Assembly (NCBI GenBank): GCA_905182995.1
Contig: CAJJDP010000033.1
Coordinates: forward strand, 221,685-285,684
Direction: 5' to 3'
DNA length: 64,000 nt
Origin: Paramecium octaurelia
Lineage: Eukaryota > Ciliophora > Oligohymenophorea > Peniculida > Parameciidae
The notes below the pieces were generated by a model. It did not search any database. It had not been told where the DNA came from and was given only the letters and a program-made list of their open reading frames with translations. Shown here one piece after another: positions 48,358 to 60,649 of this stretch (its first letter is position 1; each line of letters opens with the position of its first letter). Made by a program: the position numbers and the translations under genes.

Positions 48358-49973
48358 ATGAAATCACCTATAAGAAAAGAAAAGAAACATCAAACTCACA
48401 ATCCTACTTCTTAATAAGAGTAATTCCAGTAGAAATTACTATATCCAGGGTAGATTATAGCAGGAAGATTTAAGTTGATTGAGAAAGTAGGACAAGGTAG
48501 TTTTGGATCGATTTTTAAGACTGAAAATATAGAGACAGGGGAAATCTGTGCATCTAAATTTGAAAGGCGAGAATCGTAGAAAAATAGTGTGAGTTTGTTG
48601 GTGAGGGAAATAAAGATTTTGTTGGAATTGAAAGGGATCGCAGGTATTAAATTGCATTATGGAAGGGTTTCCGTAGATTCTGCATTATGGAAGAGATGAG
48701 AATTACAATTTCTTCATGATTACATACTTGGGTTAGAATTTGGAGTACCTGATAAGAAAAACCAAGAAGTTCTCACAAATAAATTGTCTGAGGATTGGGT
48801 TACAATTGTTGGACCGACTGGAGCAATTGCATTTGAAGAATTTGATTCATAGAGATTTGAAACCAGAGAATATAGTGATTGGATGGTAAGACATTGATGT
48901 GGTGTATCTGATTGATTTTGGATTGTCGAAATATTACAAAGATAATCATGGAAATCATATTCCTATGATTGAGAAGAAGGGTATTATAGGGACAGCCAGA
49001 TATGCGAGTATTGGAGCACATTTAGGTGAGACATGTTAAGTGTAATTTTAGGTAGAGAGTAATCGAGAAGAGATGACTTGGAATCCTTGGCATATGTACT
49101 CATTTATCTGAATAAAGGGAAATTACCATGGATGAACCTGCCTATCCAAGATAAATCAATTAAATATAGCAAAATACTTGAATAAAAGCAATCTATTTCT
49201 CATGAGAAGTTGTGTGATAATCTACCTAAATGCTATTATTTATTATTACAACATGCTAAATCTAGAGAATACACTGAATAACCTAATTATGCATACATAA
49301 ACGAGTAATTTTCAAAAGCATTAGGTGATTTAGAGTACATAGACAATATCTCCTTTGATTGGGAGAAGTTGCCTGAAATGAAATCTAAGAAATCAAGAAG
49401 ATCTAATTCACAAAAAAGAACAACTGAGAAAAAACCAAGGATTTCTATTACCAAAGAACATTCAATCGTTCATGAATCTAAATAATAACAACTGCCTCCT
49501 TTATAAATAATCTAACAGACTCAACAGAAAAGTCAGGTTTCCTTTCTTAATGTGCCTGATCTAGACAGTTAATCTCCAGATAAGTAATCAGGACTTGATA
49601 GAAAAAGCAGAGGGGTATTATATCATTAATCATTCAGTACTTAAGTAGAGGGAGTGCAGGAACTACCAGATTGATGAATTATGATCTTAGTTAGATTGAG
49701 GAGGATGAAAATGATGGAGACAATCAGAACCATACTCCTTTTCTCAATGTGAAGAAATAGAGGAAGGATCTCAAAAGCTTTTCGGTCATGTCTTAAAATC
49801 AAGTATTGAAATTCACTACCTTTTGCAAACAAGCTGGCAAAACTATGAAAGAACAACAGATTGAGGAAGTCAATTAATTTTATGGGTCATTTGATAACCT
49901 AGATCTAATTGCAAATGATGAAATCCATATCTAGATTCACAACATTGGAGCATTTTCATTCAAAAAACATTGA
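48358..49973 (+). CDS. Casein kinase 1 family Ser/Thr kinase
   Basis: Three introns (22 nt AAG, 26 nt with GTG donor, 23 nt CAG) leave 1545 nt, 514 residues. Residues ~40-330 are the kinase: [12 protein letters not shown], catalytic [21 protein letters not shown], and the CK1 signature [12 protein letters not shown] followed by [18 protein letters not shown]. The C-terminal ~180 residues are Ser/Gln/Lys-rich, a typical CK1 regulatory tail that is often autophosphorylated, ending in a short acidic and aromatic segment. It has no globin part, unlike the gene at 5021, and the two differ clearly in sequence. Confidence 0.92.
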
Positions 49974-50114
49974 ATCCCACATCTTGATTGTCTATAAATG
50001 AGATATGTATTGATACTATTGAAATATTATTAAACTATTAATCAAACCATCATCAACTTTTATTTCAAATGTATATATTATTTTTAATTTACAATGATAT
50101 TTTATTGCTGCAGA

Positions 50115-50531
50115 ATGCAATCACAAAGATCCAGGTGGAATACTAACAATATGAAACGGACAAATCTATGGTCTTCCCAATAACCAGAAACTGTCAAAAA
50201 AGAAGATCTTTCAGAGGAGGAGGAAGTGCAAGACAATGAAGATGATTAGGAGTTGGAATAATTTAAAAAAAGAATGTAGAGTGCTCCTCCCAGATATTAC
50301 ATTATTCGATTGAGCGAAGAAGAGGACTAGTCATCTTCCAGTCATTAGTTATCATAGGTTGAAGAATAACTCGAAGAACAATAAGAAGACGATGATACAA
50401 CTAGATTATCAGATGAATCTTCCAGCAATTAGGACTATGATTAAGTACCTGATGATAGACCAAATATAAAACCAAAATCATTGGAACCTTTCTCCTTTAA
50501 AAAACGATATTATAGAACCGACTAATCGTGA
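50115..50531 (+). CDS. Acidic low-complexity protein, 138 residues
   Basis: Intronless frame to TGA 50529-50531. Basic start (MQSQRSRWNTNNMKRT), then mostly Glu/Asp/Gln/Ser (DLSEEEEVQDNEDDQE, QVEEQLEEQQEDDD) with one conserved-looking patch APPRYYIIRLSEEE and a basic aromatic end FSFKKRYYRTDQS. Predicted disordered. No family recognised. Confidence 0.55.
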
Positions 50532-50587
50532 GATAACATTTTTTATATTCATGATTATTTAATTTCTTCATAATAAATAAATATACC

Positions 50588-51196
50588 ATGATTTATTGCG
50601 TTTCAAGAACATATTCTAAACCCAACGAAACCTTACATCACAAAAACTCATCCCTTAGTACCATCAACTCAAAACCTCCAGAAACTAATAATAATAATTC
50701 AATTCATGATCTATATGTCTCTAACAATATGATGCTTAGCATGCTCACTGTTTCAGGACAAGATTCCAACAATTAGTCCTAAATCACCTCTAATACTCAA
50801 AGAGAGGATAGCCAATTCTATTCGTATCGATAATAATTGCAAAAACAATTGTCTGAAAGGAAAATTAAAAGAAACTACGAGTAGGCACCGAAAACTAGAG
50901 AAAATAATTCAAGACAATCCATCTGTACTCCTCAATAATCTGAACCACAGGAAAGCCAAAGACAAAGTAGTAGAACTGTGCCCAATCTATTCAGAACATC
51001 CTAACTTTACACTTAAACCTAAAAATAGCTTAATCCCTTATTATTAAACTCTTCTTCTAAAGAGATCAGTTTCGGATAGTATAAATTTACAAAAAATGAA
51101 ATCTTATAAGATGTAAACTCCATTTCAAATGTGACTGAGGACGATGCTAGGATTCATCTCCCCATGAAATTTCAACCATTTCAGTTCAAATAATGA
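50588..51196 (+). CDS. Disordered Ser/Gln/Asn-rich protein, 202 residues
   Basis: Intronless frame ending at TGA 51194-51196. Rich in Ser, Asn, Gln and Thr, with a hydrophobic MMLSMLTVSG patch, a basic LSERKIKRNYE patch and a C-terminus RIHLPMKFQPFQFKQ. It starts 56 bp after the preceding gene on the same strand. No domain or family recognised. It converges with the Rab GAP gene. Confidence 0.55.
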
Positions 51197-51353
51197 AAGT
51201 AATGAAGAAATTTAAATTTTTGTATTAAAATTCTCCTTTATTTTCTATATTGCTATTAATATATTCGCAAACTTTTTATTTAAATTTTGAGTTTATCAAT
51301 TTTACTCTGCCAATATATTATATTTAAAAATATTAAATAATAGAACATTTAAT

Positions 51354-53358
51354 TCACTTTTTTTTCTTTAGGAATCCTACTACTTTACTAGACAAACTAT
51401 TATCCTCTTATTAATTTTGCTATTGACTCGATGAATTATCACTAAAAATAATAATTTGCTAAAGTACTTAAGCGAAGTTTCAAAATAATCTTTCATTTCC
51501 GTCAAGTTCCTTATCAAATCCTAATAGTTTGAACTACAATAATTATGATATTATACTTATCTTTAAATGATTTCATGAACTTTAGGGTTTCTTCTAAAGT
51601 GGTAAACATCTCTTCAGCCTATGATATTGGGATCGAAATAGCATTCTTTACTGGAGCTGATGCTTTATCCTTTTTAACTTATTGAGATTGCTCTTCTACT
51701 TAAAATTATGTTTTAATAGTTTTAGTATTTGTACTAGATAAACTAGAATCAAAGAAATTGGTAGTAATTGAAGATTAGTTGCTACTTTAATTTGTTTAAT
51801 TGGATGGCTAAGATTACTACTACTGTATTTGTTATGAAGGCTATTACTATTGATAGAATTGCTGTGGTTTTTATTGTTGAGGTACTGGTTTTGGTTGTAA
51901 GGGATTAATAAATTATTACTAAGTTTAATTTGATTTTTCTGGAGAGGTTTCATCTTTGTAGACTAAATCTACATCACCCTTCATTCTAAATTATGGTTTT
52001 TCAGAAGTAATTTTAACAACCTTAGCATCCACTCCTTCCACTTTGTCAGTGGTTTAGGCAAAAAAAACAGGGTTGAATTGTCTATCTGAATAGATAGAGG
52101 GTTGATTTGATTCATTTTAATCGTCTAGATTAGTCGCAGACTTTTAATTCAATAAGATAGCTCTCACATTGATTGCTGACTCAAGTAGAGCTGGCAAATT
52201 AGAAACAGGTGGGTATTTGAGAAATCTTTGATAACACTAACTGGAATCTTCCATTTCCATTACTATTATTAAATACTAACAAATTACTTGGTTGTTTAAC
52301 ATACAATATCATTGCAATTGCTATGCAGTCAACAAAGAACAATGTTTCTGTTTTTTATTCATAAAAGTCATAGAAAATTGCATCCCAGGCTTTAAATGAT
52401 TCCAATAAATGTAATTCTCTTGTAAACATACATCTATATAGTTTCTTATATTATAATACCTTATCCATTTTAATAAGAAGATTTGGAATTCCACTTGCAA
52501 TAATTTGAGATGTCTAAACATAGGCATTTCAACTTATTTCAATAGAATGTCTTAAATTTTAGAGACTCTTGTCAAAATTGCACTTGGCTTTTTGCTTTGT
52601 AATTTGATCTTTTAAGCTTCAGTATAATTGGGTCTGAACATTTCCATATGCTGTGCATCATTCATCAATTTCTAAAATAGTGTGTAGATGTCAGCTTCTG
52701 CATATTCCCATGAATTAAATTCTAGCAAGATTTGCTTGTCTTCCTCTGTTGCCTTAATGATAGATAAATTCATACTCCTTGTATCTTATCAATTTCATCG
52801 GAGTAAAGAGCTTCTTGGAAATACACATGGATCAAAGAAGCTGCAACCTCATTCATACCTTATCTATATGAAATTTCACTGTTTTCTTTGCTCCATATAA
52901 ACAATACACTCGTCAAGATTTGCAATACTTTTTTATTAGCGAAAAATTAAATCTCTTGATATGTTCTTTCGACGTCCTTTCTTATTTCATTCTTTAATTC
53001 AGCATCTTCCATTGGATTTTGTGTTGGTGCCTTTATTTTAGATCCACCCCCCAATGGACCACCTAAAGGACCTCCTAATGGTCCACCCAATGGACCTTTT
53101 TTAGGTTAATCTTCAATTTTAGTTGTTGATGACACATCTTAAGATCTTGAATACTTTTGCTCTAATGATTTATAGGTTTCTCTTGTTTTGGTTAACTTGG
53201 CTATCTTATCATAGACTGTGTCTTCTAATGTGTAGATGCTAGATTGAATGTAAATAATACTTAAAAAACAATCTCCATAAATTGAATCTCTATCCAGTAT
53301 TGTCCAATTAACAAAATTTGATTAGTGTTTCAATGTCTGAGATGTCATTGTTGATCAT
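51354..53358 (-). CDS. TBC-domain Rab GTPase-activating protein, TBC1D5-like
   Basis: Six introns (22, 23, 26, 25, 23, 26 nt) leave 1860 nt, 619 residues. RFNLWRLFF marks the TBC start. KDVERTYQEIQFF (the D of DV-R-T), LFIWSKENSEISYRQGMNE with the catalytic-type Gln of YRQGM, then MFRHLKLLQVEFQIFLLKWIR, FKAWDAIF and CIAIAMILYV follow the TBC1D5 pattern. The Arg finger position IxxDVxRT is present as KDVERT. A PLGGPLGGPLGG repeat is inserted before it, and the C-terminal third is Gln/Pro/Ser-rich, ending VVGFLKKKK. Such proteins switch off Rabs; TBC1D5 acts on Rab7 with retromer. The start ATG at 53358 is the first in frame. Confidence 0.85.
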
Positions 53359-53944
53359 ATACCTGTGAAAACTCTTCACATTAAAATGATGACCTCTTAC
53401 ATTTATAATATGAAATGAGATACATAAATTTTTTGAGTTGTGTAATAGCTTCCATAAAAAATAATATTTATTTATATTTAATCTTCATTTTTCATACAAG
53501 AACTCTACCTTTCAAATCCCTTTTGCTATCACTTACTTTCCGCCTCATATCCTTTAATACTTAAGCAAAATGTGTTTTGAGAACTTCCAATATTGCATCT
53601 CACTCTAGAACTCAATTAGTTCTTGCAATCTTTGGCTTAAATTTAATGGGGATTGTGAGAGATTTATCCATAATTTATTAGTTTAAATGAATTGATAGTC
53701 TATGTTTTCTCTTTATGATATATATCCACTGTTTCATCGAAGTATTGATTATAATCATTCGATTATATTATTAATTCTATCAGAGCAAAACCTACATATA
53801 AATAATAAAAGTAATAATTATTCTGCAAATATCCGATTTAAATGGATAAGCCAAACCCATAATTTAAGCAGTCTTAAATCTAGTTTCCAAATTAAAGTAA
53901 TTAGAACTAATAACCTTTCGCACAACCAAGGGGAGCAATTAATA
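53359..53944. other. Intergenic, with a TGA-broken minus-strand frame
   Basis: From ATG 53671 the minus strand reads MDKSLTIPIKFKPKIARTN, then two TGAs three codons apart, then DAILEVLKTHFAQVLKDMRR and RKVSDSKRDLKGRVLV before another TGA. No canonical intron removes the TGAs. It may be a decayed gene, a mis-read 5' exon of the Rab GAP, or chance. A plus-strand frame from 53702 runs in phase into the next gene but does not look coding; the rest is promoter for both neighbours. Confidence 0.4.
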
Positions 53945-56776
53945 ATGTAAATGGTTTAAATAACTTAGTAATAGCAGTCTGGAATATCTGCACCATCAGG
54001 AATACCTGCACCTTAATTAAATAGAGCACCTTAAGGGTAGTAGGGGGTCGCGTAACCTAATTTTAACGTATTGAATGCTTATCAACCAATTACTCTTCGT
54101 AAGTGTTATATTTATTTCTATTAGCATCTACTAGTCCAGTTTAATTTGTATAAATTAACGAGTCAGAACTAAGTATTTTTATAACATTATTTAAGATACC
54201 AAAATTGAATAGAAAGAAAGTTTAGTTGAATAATTAAATTAGAAGGCTAATTAGGTGAATTAAACCCTCTTTAATGATCGTATTGAAGTAAACGATTTAA
54301 ATACGAAACTGGAGACAATGGAATAAGAATTAAAAGAACTTAGATAAAGTAATAGAAATCTTGAGGAGGAAAATTTTTAATAAAAATTCCAAAAAGATAA
54401 TGAAATAGCTCAACTTATAAAAAATATAAAATAATCTAATAAGGAAAAATAGTAGCTTTAGATTGAAATTAAATAAAAATAGGACCATTATTTAATATAA
54501 GAATAGTTGATTCAAAATAATAATAAACAAAATGAAATCTAAGAGAAAAATCTACAAATGTAATAAGTAGAAATAATTAAATTGGAAACTGAAAATAAAG
54601 CAATAGAATAGTAGTTAAGTAAGTTATCACTCTAGTAGAAGAATACGGATGTAATGGATAAATATGAATCCTTATAGAAATAATTATTAACTTTAGATCA
54701 GGAAATTTTAAAGAAACAAGAGGAAATAAAGGAACAAGAAGAAAAAAGGAGAACACTTAAATAAAATATGTTTTCCAAAGATCAAACTATTGGAATGATG
54801 AGAGATCAAAAAAAGAAGATTGATAAAAAAAGTAAAAATAGTCAAGAAGATATTGAGCAATTTAAATTAGAAGTTAGCAGATAAGAAAATAGTCTTTAAG
54901 GAAAATCTAGAATAATTTAATAATAAGAAGAATTACTTAGTCAAGGTAAATTTGAATTACCAAATGATTACTAAAAGTTACAACACAATGATCAAATGCT
55001 TGTGAGATAGATTAAAGATAATTCTTTTGAGGCAAAATAATAAGAGAAAACAAATTCTAAATTAATGATGAACCAAAAAAAGCAAGAGCAGGCTAAATTA
55101 GAAGAACTTGATAAATAGGCAAGGGCTAAATAACTTTAGGAATTACAACAAAAGTTTTAATCATCTCATGGATTACTTGAAATATGTTTTTTAATTGATT
55201 GCACTGGGTATTCAAAATATTCATAATATATAGATCCATGGATCCTTACAAAAAGCAGGCAGAGTTATGCGTTTTATTAAGTATGCTCTCAGTCAAAAAA
55301 TAAACTCAAAGAGACACTTTATGGTCCCTTATTTGCTACTAGGATAAAGCTGAACTAAGAAAACTAGGGGCTTATTAGTAATTGTAATTTACTGATCAAC
55401 CTGAAGAAGTAGTAAACTATTTGTAATCCATTAAATGTGAAGGAGGTGGTGATGCTCCTGAAGATTTAGATGGAGCCATGAGGCAAATGATCAAAAATCT
55501 TAAGTGGAGAACTTAATTCAGAATTGCTATGTTAATTTGTGATGCTCCTTGTCATGGAACAAAATTCCATGATTTTGAAAGAAACAGAGATGATTACCCT
55601 GATGATGATTTGACTGGAGCTGTTGAATAAATGATTTAGAATGACATCTTCTTCATTGGAGTCCTTTTTACTGGACACACAAATAAAATGTTTACATAAA
55701 TTAGAAATATCTATCGACAACACGATAAAGAAGAATACTATTTCCATTATGATTTACGAAATGCATAACCAGATAGGATTTTTGAAGAACTTGTAGGAGT
55801 TTTGACAAAAGTGTCCTAAACTGCCACTTAAACTAATGTAAGAGGCACCAAAGTAAAAAATCGTGGCAAAGTACCCATCGAAAATCCTGGTACTAAAGGA
55901 AATAAGGAAGAGTAGAATCCTGTTGAAGTTCTTTGCATTCTCCTAGTAAGAGAACAACCAAATTAAAATGATTTTGTTCTTGAAACTTTTAGAGTCTTTA
56001 GAATAGAATTTAGCGATTAAGCATTCAATTAGAAATACTTAGAAATCTAGACTATAGGAGTTAATGATTTCAAGTAAATTGAAGAAGGTTAATGGTCATG
56101 TCTCAGGTCAAAAGATCCATTTGCTCAAGGTGCTATGAAATCAGCATATTTGATGATAAGAGCACATTAGAATGCCACAAAATAGAAGGAACTTTATGTT
56201 TGCAAGACTCCTAATGATTTAAAGCCTTTTAAAACATTTTAAAGTGCAGTCCAAGAGTGTTTGACACATTTAATTACTTAGAAATGGATGAAGAAGTTCA
56301 ATCGTGATTTAGATGATGCCATAGCCAAAAAGAATATCAAAAAACGATATCCTTAAGTAATATATTCAGATCTCCTAATATTTGTGGATGCTAGGGGTAA
56401 TTAATTGTATTGAAAATAGGTAATCATTGGATTGCAGAGAGATATTTTGAAGGCGAGTTTGTTAAATATAATAATAATTACGGGTATATAAATAAAGAGA
56501 ACACTGATTTAAACAAAATTGCAAATTCCTTTTCTGTTTATTCTTTTGTTAAGAGTAACTTTAATTATCTAATATGCGACATTTAAGGTGTAAAGTGTTG
56601 CTTTACTGATCCAGCCATATGCACTATGAAAAGTAAGCTATTCATTCTAATTATGAGATCACAAACTTGAACCAACAGACTTAGGTTAAGATGGAATTGC
56701 ATAATTCCAAGTTTCCTTCAATTTAGTCAAAGACACTTGTAAAGAGGTTCTACAAATTCTAGACATTAATGTTTGA
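53945..56776 (+). CDS. vWFA domain plus alpha-kinase protein with coiled coil
   Basis: Five introns (26, 23, 26, 23, 25 nt) leave 2709 nt, 902 residues, one phase. Order: Gln/Pro-rich start (~1-60), long coiled coil (~65-400), vWFA domain with FLIDCTGSMDPYKKQA (metal site DxTGSM), GGGDAPEDLDGAM and MLICDAPCHG, then an alpha-kinase: DPFAQGAMKSAYL in the ATP-binding lobe, LYVCKTPND, HWIAERYFEGEF, YLICDIQGVKCCFTDPAI and HKLEPTDLGQDGIAQF, matching the metal-binding and DxGxxGI-type loops of the family. Related proteins (Dictyostelium VwkA) control the contractile vacuole and myosin. The last intron ends in GAG. Two in-frame ATGs (53945, 53951) are equally good starts. Confidence 0.88.
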
Positions 56777-56873
56777 TAATTTAGATGTTGTGATTAATAA
56801 AATAAAGAAATTAGAAATTACAACTTCTTTTATAAGCTATAATATACAAAAAAAATTATAAATTAATAAGTAA

Positions 56874-58316
56874 ATGAATAAATTTCTTTTAACTTTCAAA
56901 GACAGTAAAATAGAAAAGGACTACTAGGAAAATAAATTAAATACTCTATAAAAACCTATTTTCTATTGGCTTCTTGTAATGTCATTTACTTTAAATCTAT
57001 TGAAAGTAATTCTAGACTATACCTATTACACAGTCAATAATCAAAGTTGGATGAATGTAGGATTTGTGATATTAGTAATCCTTGAACTCTTTTTAGCCTG
57101 CTATAAAAAATAATACATTAAATACGCATTAATCATTTCAAACCTTTCAGCAGGATTGCTATAAATTAATTTCGATGAAAGTAACACTTTCCCTTAAGAA
57201 TATTATTCATATGGTAGCTATTATGCTATGCTTTCAGTGGTTGTTTATTTTATGACTGATTTTCCTTATAGCGTTTTCTAGGTCTTTATCCATTTGAGTA
57301 TGAAAATCTTTTTTACAACAATCAAGAGTCATCGAATAGATATGTTGGGAATAATTCTGGGACTGATAACAAATGTATTCTTAGTGTTAACATTGTATAT
57401 TTGTGATTGGAATTCAAGAAGATAATTCCTTCTAAATTTGAGAGAAGTAAGATGGGAAGAATCTTTACCATTTATAATAAAAAAACCGTTTTATTTGTTT
57501 ACTTACAAGGACAAAAATATGTCCTTTTAAGTCAATAGAGCTTACAATCAAGATTTCTTCCCTTATTATAATTAGGAAGATTGTTGTGGTTGCAATTTTA
57601 GATAGTTTTTAAGAAAATGCAAAGTAGAAAATAATAATTTAGAAATTTATTTATTTGATAAAAGAAATGAAAAGTTAGATTTCGATTTGGTATATTAAAA
57701 TAAGACTCATAAATTTGATATAAGGGTTTGTGCAATTGGATTGGATTAAATTAATTATCTCATTATTTTGGAGAAACTCAAACTCTTAACAACAAGCTAC
57801 ATTCCAAAATAAACAAATCTTCGCCAAAAGATATTTCAAATTAAAAAGACCCAAATCAAGTATTAACACTAAAAACATTTTTTATTGGGTGTCTTTTCGA
57901 TGTTTCTCTACAATAACAAAGAAATCACTTCAATAAACTTAGTTGACGTACTCCAAAAATTTAGTAGTAGGTACTTCATCATCTCTAAATCAAAAATACA
58001 TATTGTTTATTCAGACAGATCAATTTATTAGTTAATAACATATAAACATTAATTAATAATTTATTTAATTTAACTATTTGATTGTTTAATCAATAATTAG
58101 GCAGATCCACATTCGGGAATTAAATTGCTTTTAAATTAGGGTTTGTATGCAATTCGATTAAAAATATATTTGACTAATAGATTAAAATTCCAAGAACAAT
58201 ACAAAGATAATTTTTTCATCTAAGAAATAGAAAGAAATATTTTATCAGAAGAAATAGATGAGAGATTAGAAATAAGTTTCTTAAAAAAAGTTAGAAGTGC
58301 TGAAACTTCAATTTGA
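56874..58316 (+). CDS. Polytopic membrane protein, unknown function
   Basis: A single intronless frame of 480 codons. The first ~185 residues hold about six hydrophobic helices (IFYWLLVMSFTLNLL, VGFVILVILELFLACY, YALIISNLSAGLL, AMLSVVVYFMTDF, MLGIILGLITNVFLVL). The rest is soluble, with a Cys cluster DCCGCNFRQFLRKCK, a region resembling a sensory linker, and a Lys/Glu-rich helix near the end (FFIQEIERNILSEEIDERLE). No catalytic motif or named family recognised. The membrane-plus-linker layout resembles the sensor half of ciliate signalling proteins, without the kinase part. Confidence 0.7.
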
Positions 58317-58634
58317 TTTTATAGATTCATTGATTCTACTTTCTATTATTATTCAAAACATAAATATATGTTTGTTGATATCTTTATCTTTCCCTGGTTA
58401 GAATCTTAATTTTATTCTTACCTTTATGAGATAAGAATAAAAATAAATATTAATAACAATAATCATTAAATAATAAAAGCAATTGTAAATATAATTCAAT
58501 TAATATCAATCAGTAATTTTCAAGTTAGCTATCCTATAATCTAAATGATTCACTGTGGAGATTTCTTTAAATTAGTAAATTGAGTCGAGGCCTAGTCTTC
58601 TTTTAATCTGGAGATAAGCATCTTTCCTCTACAA
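58317..58634. other. Spacer, no gene recognised
   Basis: AT-rich spacer of about 318 bp between two plus-strand genes, with TGA in all frames. Confidence 0.5.
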
Positions 58635-59062
58635 ATGATTAGGCCCGTATTCTTTTATTAGTTAAAAAATCAAAACACTACTAATCTACAGTTACTTATT
58701 TTTGATTCTAACTAACTCTATCAAGTTGGAGCCTTCTTATTCTAATCAAGGGGGATATATCATGTGCTAAGAATTGTTGATTATAGGAAAACTTTAATGA
58801 ATCAGGTTAAAATGATGTATTTTCAATATTTTATTTCGAATTGTTGGACACTTTAAATTATTTTGATGGCGATTTGGTTTCTAGCCTTATACCATGTACC
58901 CCTTGCTCAAAAGAGAAGCAATATTGCTAAGTAAGTTATTTTGGTAATTAGATTTTTCTTAGATTGTCGTTCACGAATAATTTATTATTAAGACATTCTT
59001 CGCCTCTTTTTGTATTTAATTTTTTAGAATTACGTTTTAAAGCAGTTCCAAAAAACCCTTGA
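58635..59062 (+). CDS. Possible small protein with one membrane helix
   Basis: With one 32-nt intron (donor GTAAGT, acceptor TAG, near 58930-58961) the frame is 396 nt, 131 residues. Features: FYQLKNQNTTNLQLLIFDSN, GAFLFQSRGIYHVLRIVDYRK, and a hydrophobic stretch IILMAIWFLALYHV. No family recognised. Coding character is moderate and the opposite strand shows no better frame. Confidence 0.4.
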
Positions 59063-59144
59063 TGATTCATTTGTGTTTTTGAAGATTTATTTATTAATAA
59101 TTAGTTGAATTGATAATTGTTTTGATAACATTAATTTATTATCA

Positions 59145-60567
59145 ATGGATTAATAATTAACTAAAAAACTAAAGAAGCAATAGGTCTAGAAGGTTTAATT
59201 TCATTAATTGCATGAATTTGCTGGGTTCTAGGTAGCCAAGGACATTCAACCAATAGATTCAGATCCTCAAAGAAGAAAACCTTAGTAATTGACATCATAT
59301 CAAGCACAAATTCGGCAACAATCATACATGAAATCCAAATTTTAATTGGTCTTACTTTAACAACCCATCAGTAAATAGAGACATTCTATATTATCAAAGA
59401 AGAAGTTAGGTGGGATGATGTGTATTAAGTAATTTACTCGACAACTCAAGATATTACTTGTCCTATATGTATAAGCGATCACGATATCATAACTCCTTAT
59501 ATCACACCATGCGGACACATTTATTGTCTTCCATGTTATCAAAGACATAAAATTCAATGTAAATTCATGATTCTTAATATTTTAGCAAAATTTAATTAAA
59601 AGTGCCCTCTTTGTGGAGAACTGGCAATATTGTCTGATTTGAAATCGGTTAAAATTATCAAGCACAAAATTAAAAATGTTGGAGACATTGTACTTTTAAA
59701 TCAAATTTAAAGATATAAAAATGAAACAGAATTATATATTAATGGAAAAGAATCAATCGTCTATGCACGAACTTTAATTGCCAATGAATCCTATTTATTG
59801 AAAATTTTTGAAGAAGAAATTTAATAACTATAACAGTAAATAATTATCAATATTTCAGCTATATAGAGTTTTGCGAGACTGAAATTTAGGAACCAATTCA
59901 ATAATCTATATAATTTCTCTTAGAAAGATAGGATAAGTTACCAAAAAGGAACCTTGATAATAAACCTGAAATTGTACTTAAATCATTCTCTTAAAAATCA
60001 AATGAAGTGATGTATAGATTTTTTTAAGACTCAAATGGGCTTTTAGGATTTTTACATCCTTTATGTCATAAATATGTTACTCTTTAATTTGGAAATGATA
60101 ACATTCCTCAGCAAATTGAAGCATTCTTAATCTAAAAAGACTAATTTACTTAGAACGGAAAAACATAAACTAAATATAAGTAATTTCATATTTAAATTCT
60201 AAGATTTCTTTCTCATATTCCTATAAACACAGAATTCTATTTTTACGAAATAGATTTAAAATAGATTTTAAATGAAGATAATTTTAAGGAATATTCACGA
60301 GAAGTATATTATAAATATATATTTAGATTTCAGATTTTAGGGAAAGATAGAGAAAAGAAAAATTACGACAAGAGGAAAAATTTAATTAAATTCAAGCTTA
60401 ATAAATTTAAAAATAATATATAATGGAGAATGGAGGAGATTATACTTATTAAAATTTATAAGAAGATGAAGTTGAATTTGATGAATAAAATTTTCCAGAA
60501 TTGCCAGGTGTTAAAAGTATAAGTTAATCATAAAATGATGTACAAGATAAAAGAGAAATTGATTAAT

Positions 60568-60649
<82 letters not shown>

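Noticed and set aside
53702-53944. Upstream extension of the vWFA/alpha-kinase gene to ATG 53702
   Set aside because: The frame is open and in phase, but its composition is like the AT-rich intergenic DNA and Paramecium intergenic promoters are needed here; the ATG at 53945 or 53951 is preferred.
55240-55340. Apparent frame change in the vWFA domain
   Set aside because: After removing the 26-nt intron in CTG|SMDP the frame is continuous to the end of the gene and the total length is a multiple of three, so no frameshift is needed.
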